Source of the DNA: Nitrospira sp.
GTDB taxonomy: Bacteria; Nitrospirota; Nitrospiria; Nitrospirales; Nitrospiraceae
NCBI GenBank assembly: GCA_036984305.1
Contig: BQWY01000001.1
Span: forward strand, 620,001 to 684,000
DNA length: 64,000 nucleotides
Direction of reading: 5' to 3'
The notes under the pieces are model-generated. The model saw only the letters and a program-made list of their open reading frames with translations, was not told where the DNA came from and made no database searches. Within the stretch, counting starts at the first letter, position 1. Each line of letters starts with the position of its first letter. Both the position numbers and the translations under genes were made by a program. Positions 19,332 through 28,222 of the stretch are shown piece after piece.

Positions 19332-22132
19332 GGGTGATCCTCCGCGCCGAAGCTTACCACGATTCGCGTACCCGAGTCCGCAGTCGAGAGAATCCCGAGG
19401 GTCCCGCCCATCTTGGCGGCCCGAGAGCGCATGTTGCGTAAGCCATAGCCTCGCTTCATCGCGGACTCGGGATCGAACCCCTTTCCGTTGTCTCGAATGG
19501 CCAGCTGTATCCGCCCTCGAACCGGGCGCAGCGTGATCCGAATGCGGGACGCGCGACCGTGCCGCACCGAATTGCTGACGGCCTCCCGGACGATATTGAT
19601 CAGGTGGGCACAGGCCGGCCGCGCGAGGAGTCGGATGGCGCTGGCGGAGACCAAGATGTCACATCGCGTCCGGCCCGGCTTGCAGAATGGCGCCACGATC
19701 GTCTGCAAGGCCTGGGTCAACCGTCCGACGTCCAGTACGTCGAATGACAGGCCGGTGATGAAGCTCCGTACTTCCTGGATCGTTCGATTGAGTTGTGAGA
19801 TCGCTCCGGCCAATTCACGTTTGGCCCGCCGGGGAGAGGCATCGACGAGCCGGCCGGTTGCGTCGAGGCTCAACCCCACCGCGTACAGTGATTGCAGAAT
19901 GCCGTCGTGCAGATCCTGACTGACCTGCTCACGCTCCAACAAGGCATGGCGCAAATCGCGTTCGCGATGCTCCAAGGCCCACTCGGCCAATTTTCGAGCG
20001 GTGATGTCTTGCACCACGGCCACCCCCATCCGCTCCTGCGCCCCGGGCAGAATGAGGGGGCTGACGGCCACGCTCACCCAGATCAGTGACCCGTTCTTTC
20101 GAATGTACCGTTTCTCATAGGTATAGCCGGGAATGTCGCCGCTCATGAACTGGTCGGTCAGCGTCACATTGGATTGCAGGTCGTCGGGATGCGTATACAG
20201 CGCATAGGTCCGCCCGAGTATTTCCTCCTCCTCGTACCCGACGAGGATTCGGAACGCCGGATTGATCTTTCGAATCGTGCGATCTTCTCCGATGATGCAC
20301 ATGCCGACGGGGGAATCCTCGAAGAGGCGGCGGAAGCGTTCCTCGCTTTGTCGCAAGGCCAGCTCGGTTTGCCGTTGTTCCGTCACGTCGTGACCGACGG
20401 TGAGCATGCAACGGAGTCCGTTGAGGGTCATCAGTTCGGATGAGGCCCGGCAATGCAGCCACCGTCCGTCCTTTGAACGAAGGACCAGTTCCTCTTCGCG
20501 TAGCCGACCGTCGCGGAGCAGACGCGTCACATAGTGCTCGCGCGCCTCCGGCGTCGGCCACAAGCCCAGGTCCACCGTGGTGCGGCCGAGGACTTCTTCT
20601 CGTTCAAAGCCGAACAAGACGAGCGACACGTCGTTGACTTCGATGCACCGGCCGGTCGCCAATTCCGAAATAATGACCGGATGGGGACTGGATTGAAACG
20701 CCAGCGCAAAGAGCTCGCGGCTCTCCCGCAACGCCTGTTCGGCAGACTGCCGATCCAGTTCATCGCTGATCCAGCGAGCCATCAAGACCAAGAAATCGGC
20801 TTGCGATTCCGTGAATTGATCCGGACACGACTCGAAGCCCAGAAAACAGATGGTCCCATAGACGGCATGGGTGCCCGCGAGCTTCGCCCCTAGGTAGCTG
20901 ACGACGTTGAGTTCGACGAAGCCGGGATGCATGCTCCACTCGGACGTGCGCGCGTCACGGATGTACAAGGGGCCGTCGTGAGTCAGGGTCGAGCCGCAGA
21001 AGGTCTGGCACAAGGCGAGCTTGGTGCCCGGCTTGAGGGGGGACGATGGAGGCCATACATGGCTGATATGAAGATACTCGCCCTCGGTTCTCGTGAAGAT
21101 ACCCACTGGGAGGCCAAAGCGTCGGCATCCCAGTTCGAGGACGGCGTGAATGCGGTCGTTAAAGGGGACGCCCGGAGTCGACGTGGCCAGGTGCAGTGCG
21201 CGGATGGCTTGCTCGCTCTCGCGCAGGAGGCGTTCAGACCGGACTTGGGCCGTCATGTCCTGGCAGACAATGAGCGCCACCCAGGTGCCGTCCGGCTCTT
21301 GAATGCAGCGAACGGTCTCCTGGACCCACATGACCTCTCCCGACTTCCGGCGCTTTCGAAAATGCCACTGGTGAGAGCGGTATGGATTGGCAAAAGCACC
21401 GGCCAGAACCCGAGCGACCTGGGCACGGTCATCCTGGTGGAATACTTCGGTGACCGGTCGACCGGTCAGTTCCTCGCGGGTATACCCGACTTGCTCGATC
21501 CCGAACTGATTGGCCGAGATCACCGTTCCATCTCGGTTCACGATGAAATACATGGACGGACTGTTTTCGTAGAAGGCCCGAAACCGTTCCTCGTTGATGC
21601 GCAGTGCCTTATTGGCTTCCTGGAGCGCACGTGTGCGTTCGGTGGCGCGCTCTTCTAGCTGGAGATTCTCGGTGCGAAGCCGGTCTTGCGCCTCTCGGAG
21701 CGCCGTCACGTCGCGTGCCGTGACGACCACCCCATCCACTCGATCCGGTACCGTGCGCAGGGGAGCATAGGTGACGCGCATGAACTTGCGACCTGCCACC
21801 TGAAAGTCGAACCACGATTCATAGACGACCACTTCGCCGGCGAGACAACGGTCGAGGTTCGGCCGCGCAACGCGATCGAAGCGGTCTTGTCCTAGCAGAT
21901 CCGCGACCGATCGTCCCACGATACGGTCGAGCGGGAGGCCATAGGCCTGTTGATAGGACGGATTCACGTGACGATAGACGTAGTCCGTCCCGACAATGGA
22001 AATCAGATCCGGCGAGGATTCGATGACTTGCCGGTAGAACGCGAGTGAGTCTTCGGCTTGGGCGAGATTCGACATCCGGTGCAAGATCTCTTGCACCTCT
22101 TGTGGGAGTGTCGTCGCGTGACGGATCTCCAT
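19328..22132 (-). CDS. Multi-PAS/GAF sensor histidine kinase (NarX-type core)
   Basis: A 934-residue soluble sensor. Domains in order: PAS (about 30-150), coiled coil, PAS (185-305), GAF (315-480), PAS (490-610), PAS (615-735), a HisKA_3 dimerisation helix with the phosphorylated His in SQDLHDGILQSLY, and HATPase_c (REAVSNSVRHG, IRDNGKGFD, GYGLRNMRSR). No membrane helix is evident, so it probably senses a cytoplasmic redox or ligand signal. The frame stays open to 22537, but the first 135 codons would overlap the receiver gene at 22300-22809 and look unstructured. ATG 22132 is therefore chosen. It is coupled to the NarL-type regulator by a four-base overlap. Confidence 0.9.
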   Translation of the reverse strand: MEIRHATTLPQEVQEILHRMSNLAQAEDSLAFYRQVIESSPDLISIVGTDYVYRHVNPSYQQAYGLPLDRIVGRSVADLLGQDRFDRVARPNLDRCLAGEVVVYESWFDFQVAGRKFMRVTYAPLRTVPDRVDGVVVTARDVTALREAQDRLRTENLQLEERATERTRALQEANKALRINEERFRAFYENSPSMYFIVNRDGTVISANQFGIEQVGYTREELTGRPVTEVFHQDDRAQVARVLAGAFANPYRSHQWHFRKRRKSGEVMWVQETVRCIQEPDGTWVALIVCQDMTAQVRSERLLRESEQAIRALHLATSTPGVPFNDRIHAVLELGCRRFGLPVGIFTRTEGEYLHISHVWPPSSPLKPGTKLALCQTFCGSTLTHDGPLYIRDARTSEWSMHPGFVELNVVSYLGAKLAGTHAVYGTICFLGFESCPDQFTESQADFLVLMARWISDELDRQSAEQALRESRELFALAFQSSPHPVIISELATGRCIEVNDVSLVLFGFEREEVLGRTTVDLGLWPTPEAREHYVTRLLRDGRLREEELVLRSKDGRWLHCRASSELMTLNGLRCMLTVGHDVTEQRQTELALRQSEERFRRLFEDSPVGMCIIGEDRTIRKINPAFRILVGYEEEEILGRTYALYTHPDDLQSNVTLTDQFMSGDIPGYTYEKRYIRKNGSLIWVSVAVSPLILPGAQERMGVAVVQDITARKLAEWALEHRERDLRHALLEREQVSQDLHDGILQSLYAVGLSLDATGRLVDASPRRAKRELAGAISQLNRTIQEVRSFITGLSFDVLDVGRLTQALQTIVAPFCKPGRTRCDILVSASAIRLLARPACAHLINIVREAVSNSVRHGRASRIRITLRPVRGRIQLAIRDNGKGFDPESAMKRGYGLRNMRSRAAKMGGTLGILSTADSGTRIVVSFGAEDHP

Positions 22133-22299
22133 AGGCTGTCTACTTCGATCCAGCCACGCATCCGGCTGAATCGGTGTTCCCTCCACGGGTAGACGCAGAG
22201 CGACGAGGCGGCCCAAACTATAGCGCGAACAGAGGAGTTCTGGGTAGTGCTGTTTTGAGGGCTCTCCGCGAGGTGTGTAGGCGCTGATGAGCGGAGTCG

Positions 22300-22809
22300 C
22301 TACGCCCCTGCGGGGCGGGAGAGGGGCCTCGAACGGCGGTCGGGAGGCAGGTTCTGGCGCAGGCAGGCCAAGAGGTGCGTGGCCACGTGGAATTCCCGTA
22401 GCTTGTCGAAACAAAATGCCGCCCCGGCCGCGAGGATCGCCGCGGACCGATCCGCCGAGAGCATCGTCGTGGCTACCAAGAGGACCGAGCGGGAAGACCG
22501 TTGTCGGAGGGCTCGCACGATCGTCTGTTCGTTCCAATCAGGAATTTGAGGGTCGAGAATGATGAGGTGGGGCTGCGCGCGACGAGCGAGGTGAATAGCC
22601 TCTCCGACGCGCTCGGTTTCTCCGACGATCGTGACGCCAACACAGGCGTGAAGCGCCAGTCTCCAACGCCGGCGAGCCTCTTCGTCCGAGTCGAGAATGA
22701 CCACGGACAGGGGCTCCAGGGGATAATCCGCACACCCGATTGGCTTGCATCGCCGCGACGGTGCTCGTTCCGGAGTGTGGGCGCGGTCTGCGAAGAGTGG
22801 TCGATGCAT
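22300..22809 (-). CDS. Single-domain response regulator (receiver only)
   Basis: A 169-residue protein with one receiver domain (about 33-150). The acidic pocket is VVILDSDEE, the phosphorylated Asp is in LIILDPQIPDW, a Thr lies in LVATTML, and the Lys is in CFDKLRE. The remaining 20 residues are basic and disordered, and there is no DNA-binding domain. Such proteins relay phosphate or act by protein contact. An AAGGAGA ribosome site stands seven bases before the ATG. It is upstream of and on the same strand as the multi-PAS kinase, so it may be an extra phosphate acceptor for it. Confidence 0.85.
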   Translation of the reverse strand: MHRPLFADRAHTPERAPSRRCKPIGCADYPLEPLSVVILDSDEEARRRWRLALHACVGVTIVGETERVGEAIHLARRAQPHLIILDPQIPDWNEQTIVRALRQRSSRSVLLVATTMLSADRSAAILAAGAAFCFDKLREFHVATHLLACLRQNLPPDRRSRPLSRPAGA

Positions 22810-22944
22810 CGAACGGTCTCCTTCCAGCCTCGAAATCGGAAGGGAATCATGCTGCGGTCGGAGCCTGATCTCGTACTGTGTTGGAGCCGCCTCCAGGGCG
22901 CTGGCAAACGGCAGCTGTACACGGGATCACGCTCGAGTGTGCGT

Positions 22945-23382
22945 TCAATGAGTCCGCAGCTCCTGCCGCACGTGATCGAGTAGTTCTCGGGGATGAAACG
23001 GCTTCGCCACAATACGGTGAGCCAATCCCCGTGTGTCTGCGGGGTCGAGTTCGGAGGGCAACATGGTCGGATCTCCGGTCATCACGATCACTCGGGTGGC
23101 AGCCGATGGAAATTCCGCTCGGAGCGCCTGCAAGGTGGCGACCCCATCCCACTCCGGCATGTGGGCATCGATCATCATCAGGTCAATGGGGCGGTGCCGA
23201 TAGATTTCCAGCGCAGCCCGCCCTCCGGCCGCTTCGTAGATTTCATAGCCGGCGTCTTGCAGGACATGGCGCAGGACCGTGCGAACGGGAGAGGAGTCGT
23301 CGACCACCAGGATGGTGGCGCGACCGTGTGGGGTGGAAGCGTGGTCCTTGAATATCAAGTTCAATCCGTAGGTGTTAGCCAT
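22945..23382 (-). CDS. CheY-like single-domain response regulator
   Basis: A 145-residue receiver protein. Key residues are the acidic pair in ILVVDDSSPVR, the phosphorylated Asp in LMMIDAHMPEWDG, the Thr in VIVMTGD, and the Lys in IVAKPFHPREL. No output domain is present. It begins the minus-strand signalling run 22945-18624 and probably shares a phosphorelay with the kinases below it. No Shine-Dalgarno is seen, and a TACAAT -10-like box at 23399-23404 would give a leader of only about 10 bases. Confidence 0.88.
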   Translation of the reverse strand: MANTYGLNLIFKDHASTPHGRATILVVDDSSPVRTVLRHVLQDAGYEIYEAAGGRAALEIYRHRPIDLMMIDAHMPEWDGVATLQALRAEFPSAATRVIVMTGDPTMLPSELDPADTRGLAHRIVAKPFHPRELLDHVRQELRTH

Positions 23383-23731
23383 GATAAATAGCAGGCGTAT
23401 TGTACGCGAAGCAAGAGGGGATCGTGCAGATCCAGAGGGTCGACGGAACGTGATCTTCCGGGCCTAACTCGCTAGGGGCGTCTGCCGTGTCGGTGCGGGC
23501 ATGAATGGAGCGGGTGATGGTGAATTGCGGTTACCGCCCTGACGAAGCCGGCGACGTGGATCGGTCCACGCGATTACGGTCTCGAGAAACGGGCGATCGA
23601 TGGAGGTCGGAGGAGTCGATGTGCGCCCTTCTGCATGTCTTTGGAAGCCGAGGCCTTGCGTGACCCTGGCTAAGGGTGTATGGAAGAGGCCGACGGAGGC
23701 AACAACGCCATTGAAACTCGCGAGGCCGGGT
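23383..23731. other. Divergent intergenic region
   Basis: This 349-base spacer separates the minus-strand receiver gene from the plus-strand lipoprotein gene and should hold both promoters. Only the TACAAT at 23399-23404 (minus) stands out. Open frames here are antisense shadows. Confidence 0.4.
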
Positions 23732-24517
23732 ATGAAGACGATCATAACACAAGGGTGCGATAGAGGCATGATGTTGGCGGGGATTCTGGGAGGTGTGGTG
23801 CTTCTGAGTGGCTGTGCTGGGACGAGCGGAGCACGAGGGCCTGTTGGCCCGGACGATCCGGAGACCACTGTGCCGAAGGTATCCCTTCCTGCCGTCGTGC
23901 CGAGCGTGCATGCGCTCCAGTTCGAGGACCCGGGAGACGGCACCCTCGTCAAGCCAAGAGGATCCAGCCCATTGGGTGGTATCTCTACGGAAGCGGAGAC
24001 CGGTCCGACGGAAAGCGCCGACCTAATCGCCCGTGCGGTTGCAAATGATCGCGTGAAACTTGCACTGGGCGACCGGTACCAATTCATCGGTTCGGAACGT
24101 GTTGAAGCCGGGAAACGGGTTCGCCACGGATGTTGTGCGGCAGCCGAGCAAGTTCATCGCCTCACCTTCTACAGTTACTCGAACCGCACGGCGGTCGTGG
24201 CGCTGATGAAAGGCGAGCACGTCGCCGAGGTGACGTCACGTCCAGGCTATCAACCTCCTGAAACGCAGCAGGAGGCTGAGGAGGCTATTGCGCTGGTCCG
24301 ACAGGACACCCGATTGGCAGGCAAACTCGACGGCTTGGACGGTCACGTGATCCTCACGGAACCTGGAGAGGGGCTGATTTGGAATGACCCGGGGTACGGA
24401 CACCGGGTGCTCTGGGTGACATTTTCGAAGGGGCTGGAAGGCCGTCCCCTGTACTGGGCCTTGGTAGATCTGGATGAACGCGCCGTACTGAAGGCACACG
24501 AAGAACCGCAAGACTAG
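23732..24517 (+). CDS. Lipoprotein resembling copper amine oxidase N-terminal domains
   Basis: A 261-residue lipoprotein: ATG 23732 gives a hydrophobic signal ending in LLSGC (Cys28), whereas the longer frame from 23600 would bury the signal. After a low-complexity linker, residues about 95-260 look like the small N2/N3 domains that precede the catalytic domain of copper amine oxidases. A strand-rich piece (VHRLTFYSYSNRTAVVAL) is followed by a helix-plus-strand piece with EEAIALVRQDTRLAGKLDG, VILTEPGEG and YWALVDLDERAVLKAHEE. These domains are not catalytic. The next gene encodes the matching catalytic-like part. The assignment rests on remembered sequence pattern only. Cys-Cys (HGCCAAAEQ) could bind metal. 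Confidence 0.55.
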   Translation: MKTIITQGCDRGMMLAGILGGVVLLSGCAGTSGARGPVGPDDPETTVPKVSLPAVVPSVHALQFEDPGDGTLVKPRGSSPLGGISTEAETGPTESADLIARAVANDRVKLALGDRYQFIGSERVEAGKRVRHGCCAAAEQVHRLTFYSYSNRTAVVALMKGEHVAEVTSRPGYQPPETQQEAEEAIALVRQDTRLAGKLDGLDGHVILTEPGEGLIWNDPGYGHRVLWVTFSKGLEGRPLYWALVDLDERAVLKAHEEPQD

Positions 24518-24629
24518 AAAACGTTGGTGATAAACCGTGTCGCCCCCGTTCCGGACGCCTCAGAGCCATCGATGTTCCGACGTATGGGGCCTGGGCGAAG
24601 CGAACAATGCAGCTGTGCGAGGAGACGCC

Positions 24630-25610
24630 ATGCGAACACTGATTTGTGCAGGGTTGATGGTCGGAGCCCTGTTCGTGACGGTCCCGGCCGAAGCGCAAGA
24701 GGGTTCGGCCGGACATGTAGATTGGGAGTCGTGGGAGTTCGATTGGGAGGTGAAGGGGAACACGGGTTTGGCGCTGCGCAACGTGACCTTCAAGGACGAA
24801 CTCGTACTCGGGAAAGCAAGCATGCCGGTGTTGCGGGTCAAATACGAGAAAGAACAGGTCTGGTGGAACCCGTTCTCATGGTTTGGGACCCGCGCGGAAA
24901 CCGGTCGCTGCGGTCCCTTTCAGGACCGCATTTCGTGGTCGAACATCGTGCCCATCGAGCCGTGCGGTGGGAATAAAGTCTGCATCCGAGCCCATACGAT
25001 CGACGGCCTCAAGTGGATCGAACTGGGAGTGTATGCACGCATTGGAGAGTACCATATTTATCAGGCGTGGCTCCTGTCCGAGGACGGTGAAATCCACCCT
25101 GTCGTGAACAGTCGCGGCTTATCGTGCGTGACCGACCACATCCACCATCCCTATTGGCGACTGGATTTCGATGTGGCCGGATCCGGCCTGGATCAGGTCT
25201 TTGTCCACAATGAAGGCGCGGCCGACGAGGGGTGGGGGCCGGGATGGCACAAGTACACCAATGAGCTCAACACTTTCAAGAATCACGCGAGTCATCGGGT
25301 CTGGTTCGTGAGGGACCATGCCACGGGGCACGGCGTGTGGGTTTTCCCAGGGTATGGGTACGAACCCTTAAAGGATGACGGCGTGCGCGACGATTTCTCG
25401 AACCGTGACGTGTCGGTACGGCGGGCACGGGCGGAAGAGGACGTGCCGTGGTCCTTCGGCGCTCGCGGTGACCTGGCGTTCGATGGGGATCACGAAGGCA
25501 TCCAGGAACAGGACATCGTCTTCTGGTACGTGGCCCATCTCCCTCATATGGCTGTGATGGGGCCGCTCAAGTGGTTGGCCATTGGACCCGTGGTTCGAGT
25601 CCATCAATAG
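24630..25610 (+). CDS. Secreted copper-amine-oxidase-like catalytic domain protein, degenerate
   Basis: A 326-residue exported protein; the signal peptide ends at about VPAEAQ (22-23). ATG 24630 follows a GAGGAGA ribosome site. The body resembles the beta-sandwich catalytic domain of copper amine oxidases. GLALRNVTF (46-54) is followed by IGEYHIYQAWLLSEDGEI (138-155), which aligns with the cofactor loop G-N-Y-D/E so that Tyr141 would be the topaquinone precursor. HIH at 170-172 fits two copper ligands, and AHLPH (302-306) the third. The consensus Asn before Tyr is Glu and the Asp after it is His, and the catalytic-base Asp is not evident. It is about 100 residues shorter than a usual catalytic domain. 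Probably non-oxidising, perhaps copper-binding. Confidence 0.55.
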   Translation: MRTLICAGLMVGALFVTVPAEAQEGSAGHVDWESWEFDWEVKGNTGLALRNVTFKDELVLGKASMPVLRVKYEKEQVWWNPFSWFGTRAETGRCGPFQDRISWSNIVPIEPCGGNKVCIRAHTIDGLKWIELGVYARIGEYHIYQAWLLSEDGEIHPVVNSRGLSCVTDHIHHPYWRLDFDVAGSGLDQVFVHNEGAADEGWGPGWHKYTNELNTFKNHASHRVWFVRDHATGHGVWVFPGYGYEPLKDDGVRDDFSNRDVSVRRARAEEDVPWSFGARGDLAFDGDHEGIQEQDIVFWYVAHLPHMAVMGPLKWLAIGPVVRVHQ

Positions 25611-25688
25611 GACACACGTGTCGAGATCGGGTCCTCCGCTCGTTCGCAGTTCACTAGTCCTTCGCTCAGTTCTGTGAGCGCTACAACA

Positions 25689-26213
25689 TCACGCCATTGC
25701 CACCTTCGCCCCCACCTTCAGGGCAATCTTCGTCAGGCCGATGGCACCGTCGAGAATGGCGGCTTGTTTCTTGCGCTTTGCCGTATCCAAGGCGGAACGG
25801 TCCAACAGCCGTTCGATTTCGTCGATGTCCGCTTGTGAAAATGACACGAGTCTCTGAACAGTGGCATCGTAGGTCTTCGCCAGGGCCTGATACAGTTTGG
25901 ATCGTTGGGCGTGGAACAGGCCGACGAGTTCCGGTTCGTCGGCAAACGTCATGAGCTTTTTCCCATTGTCGCCGATCTCCTGAATGAGTTTAGCCTGCAG
26001 TTCGGCGATGTTCGTGTCCTTTTCTACGGCGAATTTCACCTTTCCCAGGGTGCGGACGAGGTCCTCGGCGTCCTCGCGTGCGGTTTCGAGGCGTGTCGCC
26101 AACTTCTCGATCTCCTTGGCGGTGCCTTCGCCGGATTCAACAATGTCCTTGATGAGTTGGTCGTTGTTCTTCATGAATGTGGCGATACCTTCAACGGAAC
26201 GGGCGATGCTCAT
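25689..26213 (-). CDS. Helical/coiled-coil protein of unknown function
   Basis: A 174-residue, mainly helical acidic protein with no signal peptide (start MSIARSVEG). ATG 26213 has GGAGG seven bases upstream; an in-frame ATG at 26225 is less likely. Heptad-like stretches run through most of it (ESGEGTAKEIEKLATRLETA, then AELQAKLIQEIGDNGKKL). The end is a short hydrophobic helix (LTKIALKVGAKVAMA) that could touch a membrane. It follows two lipoprotein genes of similar helical character on the same strand, so the three may act together. I do not recognise the family. Confidence 0.7.
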   Translation of the reverse strand: MSIARSVEGIATFMKNNDQLIKDIVESGEGTAKEIEKLATRLETAREDAEDLVRTLGKVKFAVEKDTNIAELQAKLIQEIGDNGKKLMTFADEPELVGLFHAQRSKLYQALAKTYDATVQRLVSFSQADIDEIERLLDRSALDTAKRKKQAAILDGAIGLTKIALKVGAKVAMA

Positions 26214-26543
26214 AGCGTCCTCCATACCGCACTTCGTGTGGTCCCGCGGCTCACCGGGCGTAGCCCCTCTTCATTGCGCCTCGGGCGAACACCTTGGCTT
26301 CTTTCTCCTTCGAAGCTCTCTGCGCATCAGGTGACACCGGCGGGCTCATCAGGCGAAGCCTCTCTCCGTTGCCGCCCGCCGAAAAGCTCCTCACGTGGCC
26401 TTTCCCTCGACCTTGCGTGTGGTCCCCTAGCTCATCAGGCGCAGTCCCACCTATGCCAAGACTCGCTGGGGCCGCCGTCTCTCATGCAGTCTCATCATCG
26501 AAAGCGGCGGACGAATCTCTTGAGAGGGACGTGCGCGTTCAGT
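26214..26543. repeat. Spacer with three degenerate direct repeats
   Basis: Copies at 26235-26267 and 26416-26448 share CGTGTGGTCCC, then GCTCA, then GGCG and AG-CCC. A partial copy lies at 26341-26362 (GGGCTCATCAGGCGAAGCC). The copies are about 75-105 bases apart. No open frame uses them convincingly. They lie between two genes of one apparent operon. Confidence 0.5.
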
Positions 26544-27245
26544 TCACTCCTTCTTCATCCGCTCTAACAACTCGATCAAATCCATGGTTACGGACCTGGT
26601 TCGCCCCAGCGTTTTTTCGGGTAGGAACGAAAAGTTGAGGGCCTCGTCCAAGGCATCATTGACGCTCCGGGAATTGTCGAGCACGCGGCGGATGTGATCG
26701 GAAGAGCCGGGGACCTGTTCCGCCAATGCGCTGACCAGGGCGGGATCGACGGAAGCCAGGAACGATTGATGAGAGTACCGTTGCACCTGGCGGTGGAGCG
26801 CCGACAGCGATTTCCAGGAGTTTCCCAACTGTGCCGCCACATCACGCAACGCACAGAAATCATCGTTGAATTGATCCAGGACCTTTCGCTGGAGGCCCTC
26901 GTATTGAGCGAGATAGACCTTCCCCAGAAGGTAGGCGGCGGAGTGGGCATCTTGTCCACGTTTGCGTTCGACGTTTTGATACGAATCGAAGACGGCCTGG
27001 TGGAGGGTTTCCACTTGCTGAAGGGATTGACCGGCCTTCGTCAGCTCAGCCAAGGCCTGTTCCAGAGCTTTGATGCGTTCCTCCGTTTGGAGTTGCAGCA
27101 CATCGACATTGGTGTGAGCCCGATCGATTGCCGCACCCTCTTGCTGGATCAGGCCCCGTACCGCGTCACTTCGAACGGCAGAGCAGCCGGAAAGTACCCC
27201 CACGAACGCCGCCAACCATAGGATGGATCGTAGTCGAATGGTCAT
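26544..27245 (-). CDS. Helical lipoprotein of unknown function
   Basis: A 233-residue lipoprotein. The signal is MTIRLRSILWLAAFVGVLSG followed by Cys21 (lipobox VLSGC). The mature part is almost wholly helical, with coiled-coil stretches near 45-80 (LQTEERIKALEQALAELTKA) and a longer amphipathic bundle after it. A GGAG lies nine bases before the ATG. It is the middle gene of a three-gene minus-strand set. No family was recognised; a periplasmic scaffold or adhesion-type role is conceivable but not shown. Confidence 0.75.
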   Translation of the reverse strand: MTIRLRSILWLAAFVGVLSGCSAVRSDAVRGLIQQEGAAIDRAHTNVDVLQLQTEERIKALEQALAELTKAGQSLQQVETLHQAVFDSYQNVERKRGQDAHSAAYLLGKVYLAQYEGLQRKVLDQFNDDFCALRDVAAQLGNSWKSLSALHRQVQRYSHQSFLASVDPALVSALAEQVPGSSDHIRRVLDNSRSVNDALDEALNFSFLPEKTLGRTRSVTMDLIELLERMKKE

Positions 27246-27272
27246 AGTCGGTCTCCAAGAATCCGTCGGAGA

Positions 27273-27917
27273 TTAACGATTGAGACCGCGCAACGCCTCT
27301 GCCAATTCAGTGACGTTCCGTCGGTCGGTCGTCAGGTCGACCTCCAGGTATTCCCGAACAGTACCGTTCAGACGTCGGAGCGCGGCAACATTGGTGCGGT
27401 AGTCGTCATACGCGGCGGCATCGAGCGGCTTCACCGTGTTGCGATAGTCCGCGGCGATCGCTTCGTCGATCGTGGCCGCGAGGGCGGGTAATGTTTGAAT
27501 GACTCCCGTCATCGTTCCTTCGCCCTTTCGAAAGAGGTCTGGCGTCGAGGCCCCGGACCGCGCCGGCAATTTGGCCAGCCGTACCTTGTTCACGAGCTTC
27601 ATCACGTCCGGGCCGAGTTGCGTGGCGACTTCGTCTGCCAGGAGTTGCTGCTTTTCTGCAGGATCGCCGGCTCCAGGGTCGGTGGTGGCCCACTTCAAGG
27701 CAAGGCTGAGTTTCAATCGAGACTCGATCAGACGCTGCCAGTATTCAAAACGAGTATCGACGTTTTCGAGCAGCTCTCGGTACTGGTCCATCAGCTGCAC
27801 GTTGTCGCTATATGCCTGATCCTTTGTCCGAAGCGCTTCCTTTACCTCCGGTGGAGTGGCGCATCCGGGCAACAGACCAAGTACGAGAATGATGAGACAG
27901 AAACGGAGCGGAAACAT
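27273..27917 (-). CDS. Helical lipoprotein of unknown function
   Basis: A 214-residue lipoprotein. ATG 27917 follows a GGGGGA ribosome site; the longer frame from 27956 is less likely. The signal MFPLRFCLIILVLGLLPG ends in LLPGC (Cys19). The mature protein is helical (DQYRELLENVDTRFEYWQRL, then later MTGVIQTLPALAATIDEAI), with no Cys pair or enzyme motif. It is the first gene of the set that continues with 27245-26544 and 26213-25689. The spacing to the next gene is only 27 bases, so cotranscription is very likely. Confidence 0.75.
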   Translation of the reverse strand: MFPLRFCLIILVLGLLPGCATPPEVKEALRTKDQAYSDNVQLMDQYRELLENVDTRFEYWQRLIESRLKLSLALKWATTDPGAGDPAEKQQLLADEVATQLGPDVMKLVNKVRLAKLPARSGASTPDLFRKGEGTMTGVIQTLPALAATIDEAIAADYRNTVKPLDAAAYDDYRTNVAALRRLNGTVREYLEVDLTTDRRNVTELAEALRGLNR

Positions 27918-28222
27918 GGAGTCCCCCTTTCGCCATGGCTCGAGGGCCGGTGCCATCCGGAGTCGTGCGCGAAACTCTCGTCTCCCTGCTCCTCGCGGAT
28001 GTGCCGGTCTTCGGACCGTGAACGTCCCACTAGAGTCGTTGGAGTTCGATTGGATGGAGCAAGCCCGATGCCGTATGGGATCAGCTCAGCTTGTAGTGCG
28101 TAACGCAGTGGGATTGCAACTAAAACTTTTTCCGTAGCGGGAACGTGCGCTGAAGACGAGAGTCTTTCGCCGATGTCGGTGTATCGAATCGGATACCACA
28201 GACGCGAATCCCGGCGGGTGCG
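27918..28222. other. Noncoding spacer between uvrC and the lipoprotein set
   Basis: About 305 bases with no gene. It should hold the end of the uvrC transcript and the promoter of the lipoprotein genes, but no clear hairpin with a T-tract or consensus promoter was seen. A GGAAAAAGTTTTAG stretch (minus strand, near 28120-28133) is the only AT-rich spot. Confidence 0.4.

Noticed and set aside
22133-22537. 135-codon N-terminal extension of the multi-PAS kinase
   Set aside because: It overlaps the same-strand receiver gene in another frame and is rich in Pro, Arg and Gly without domain character.
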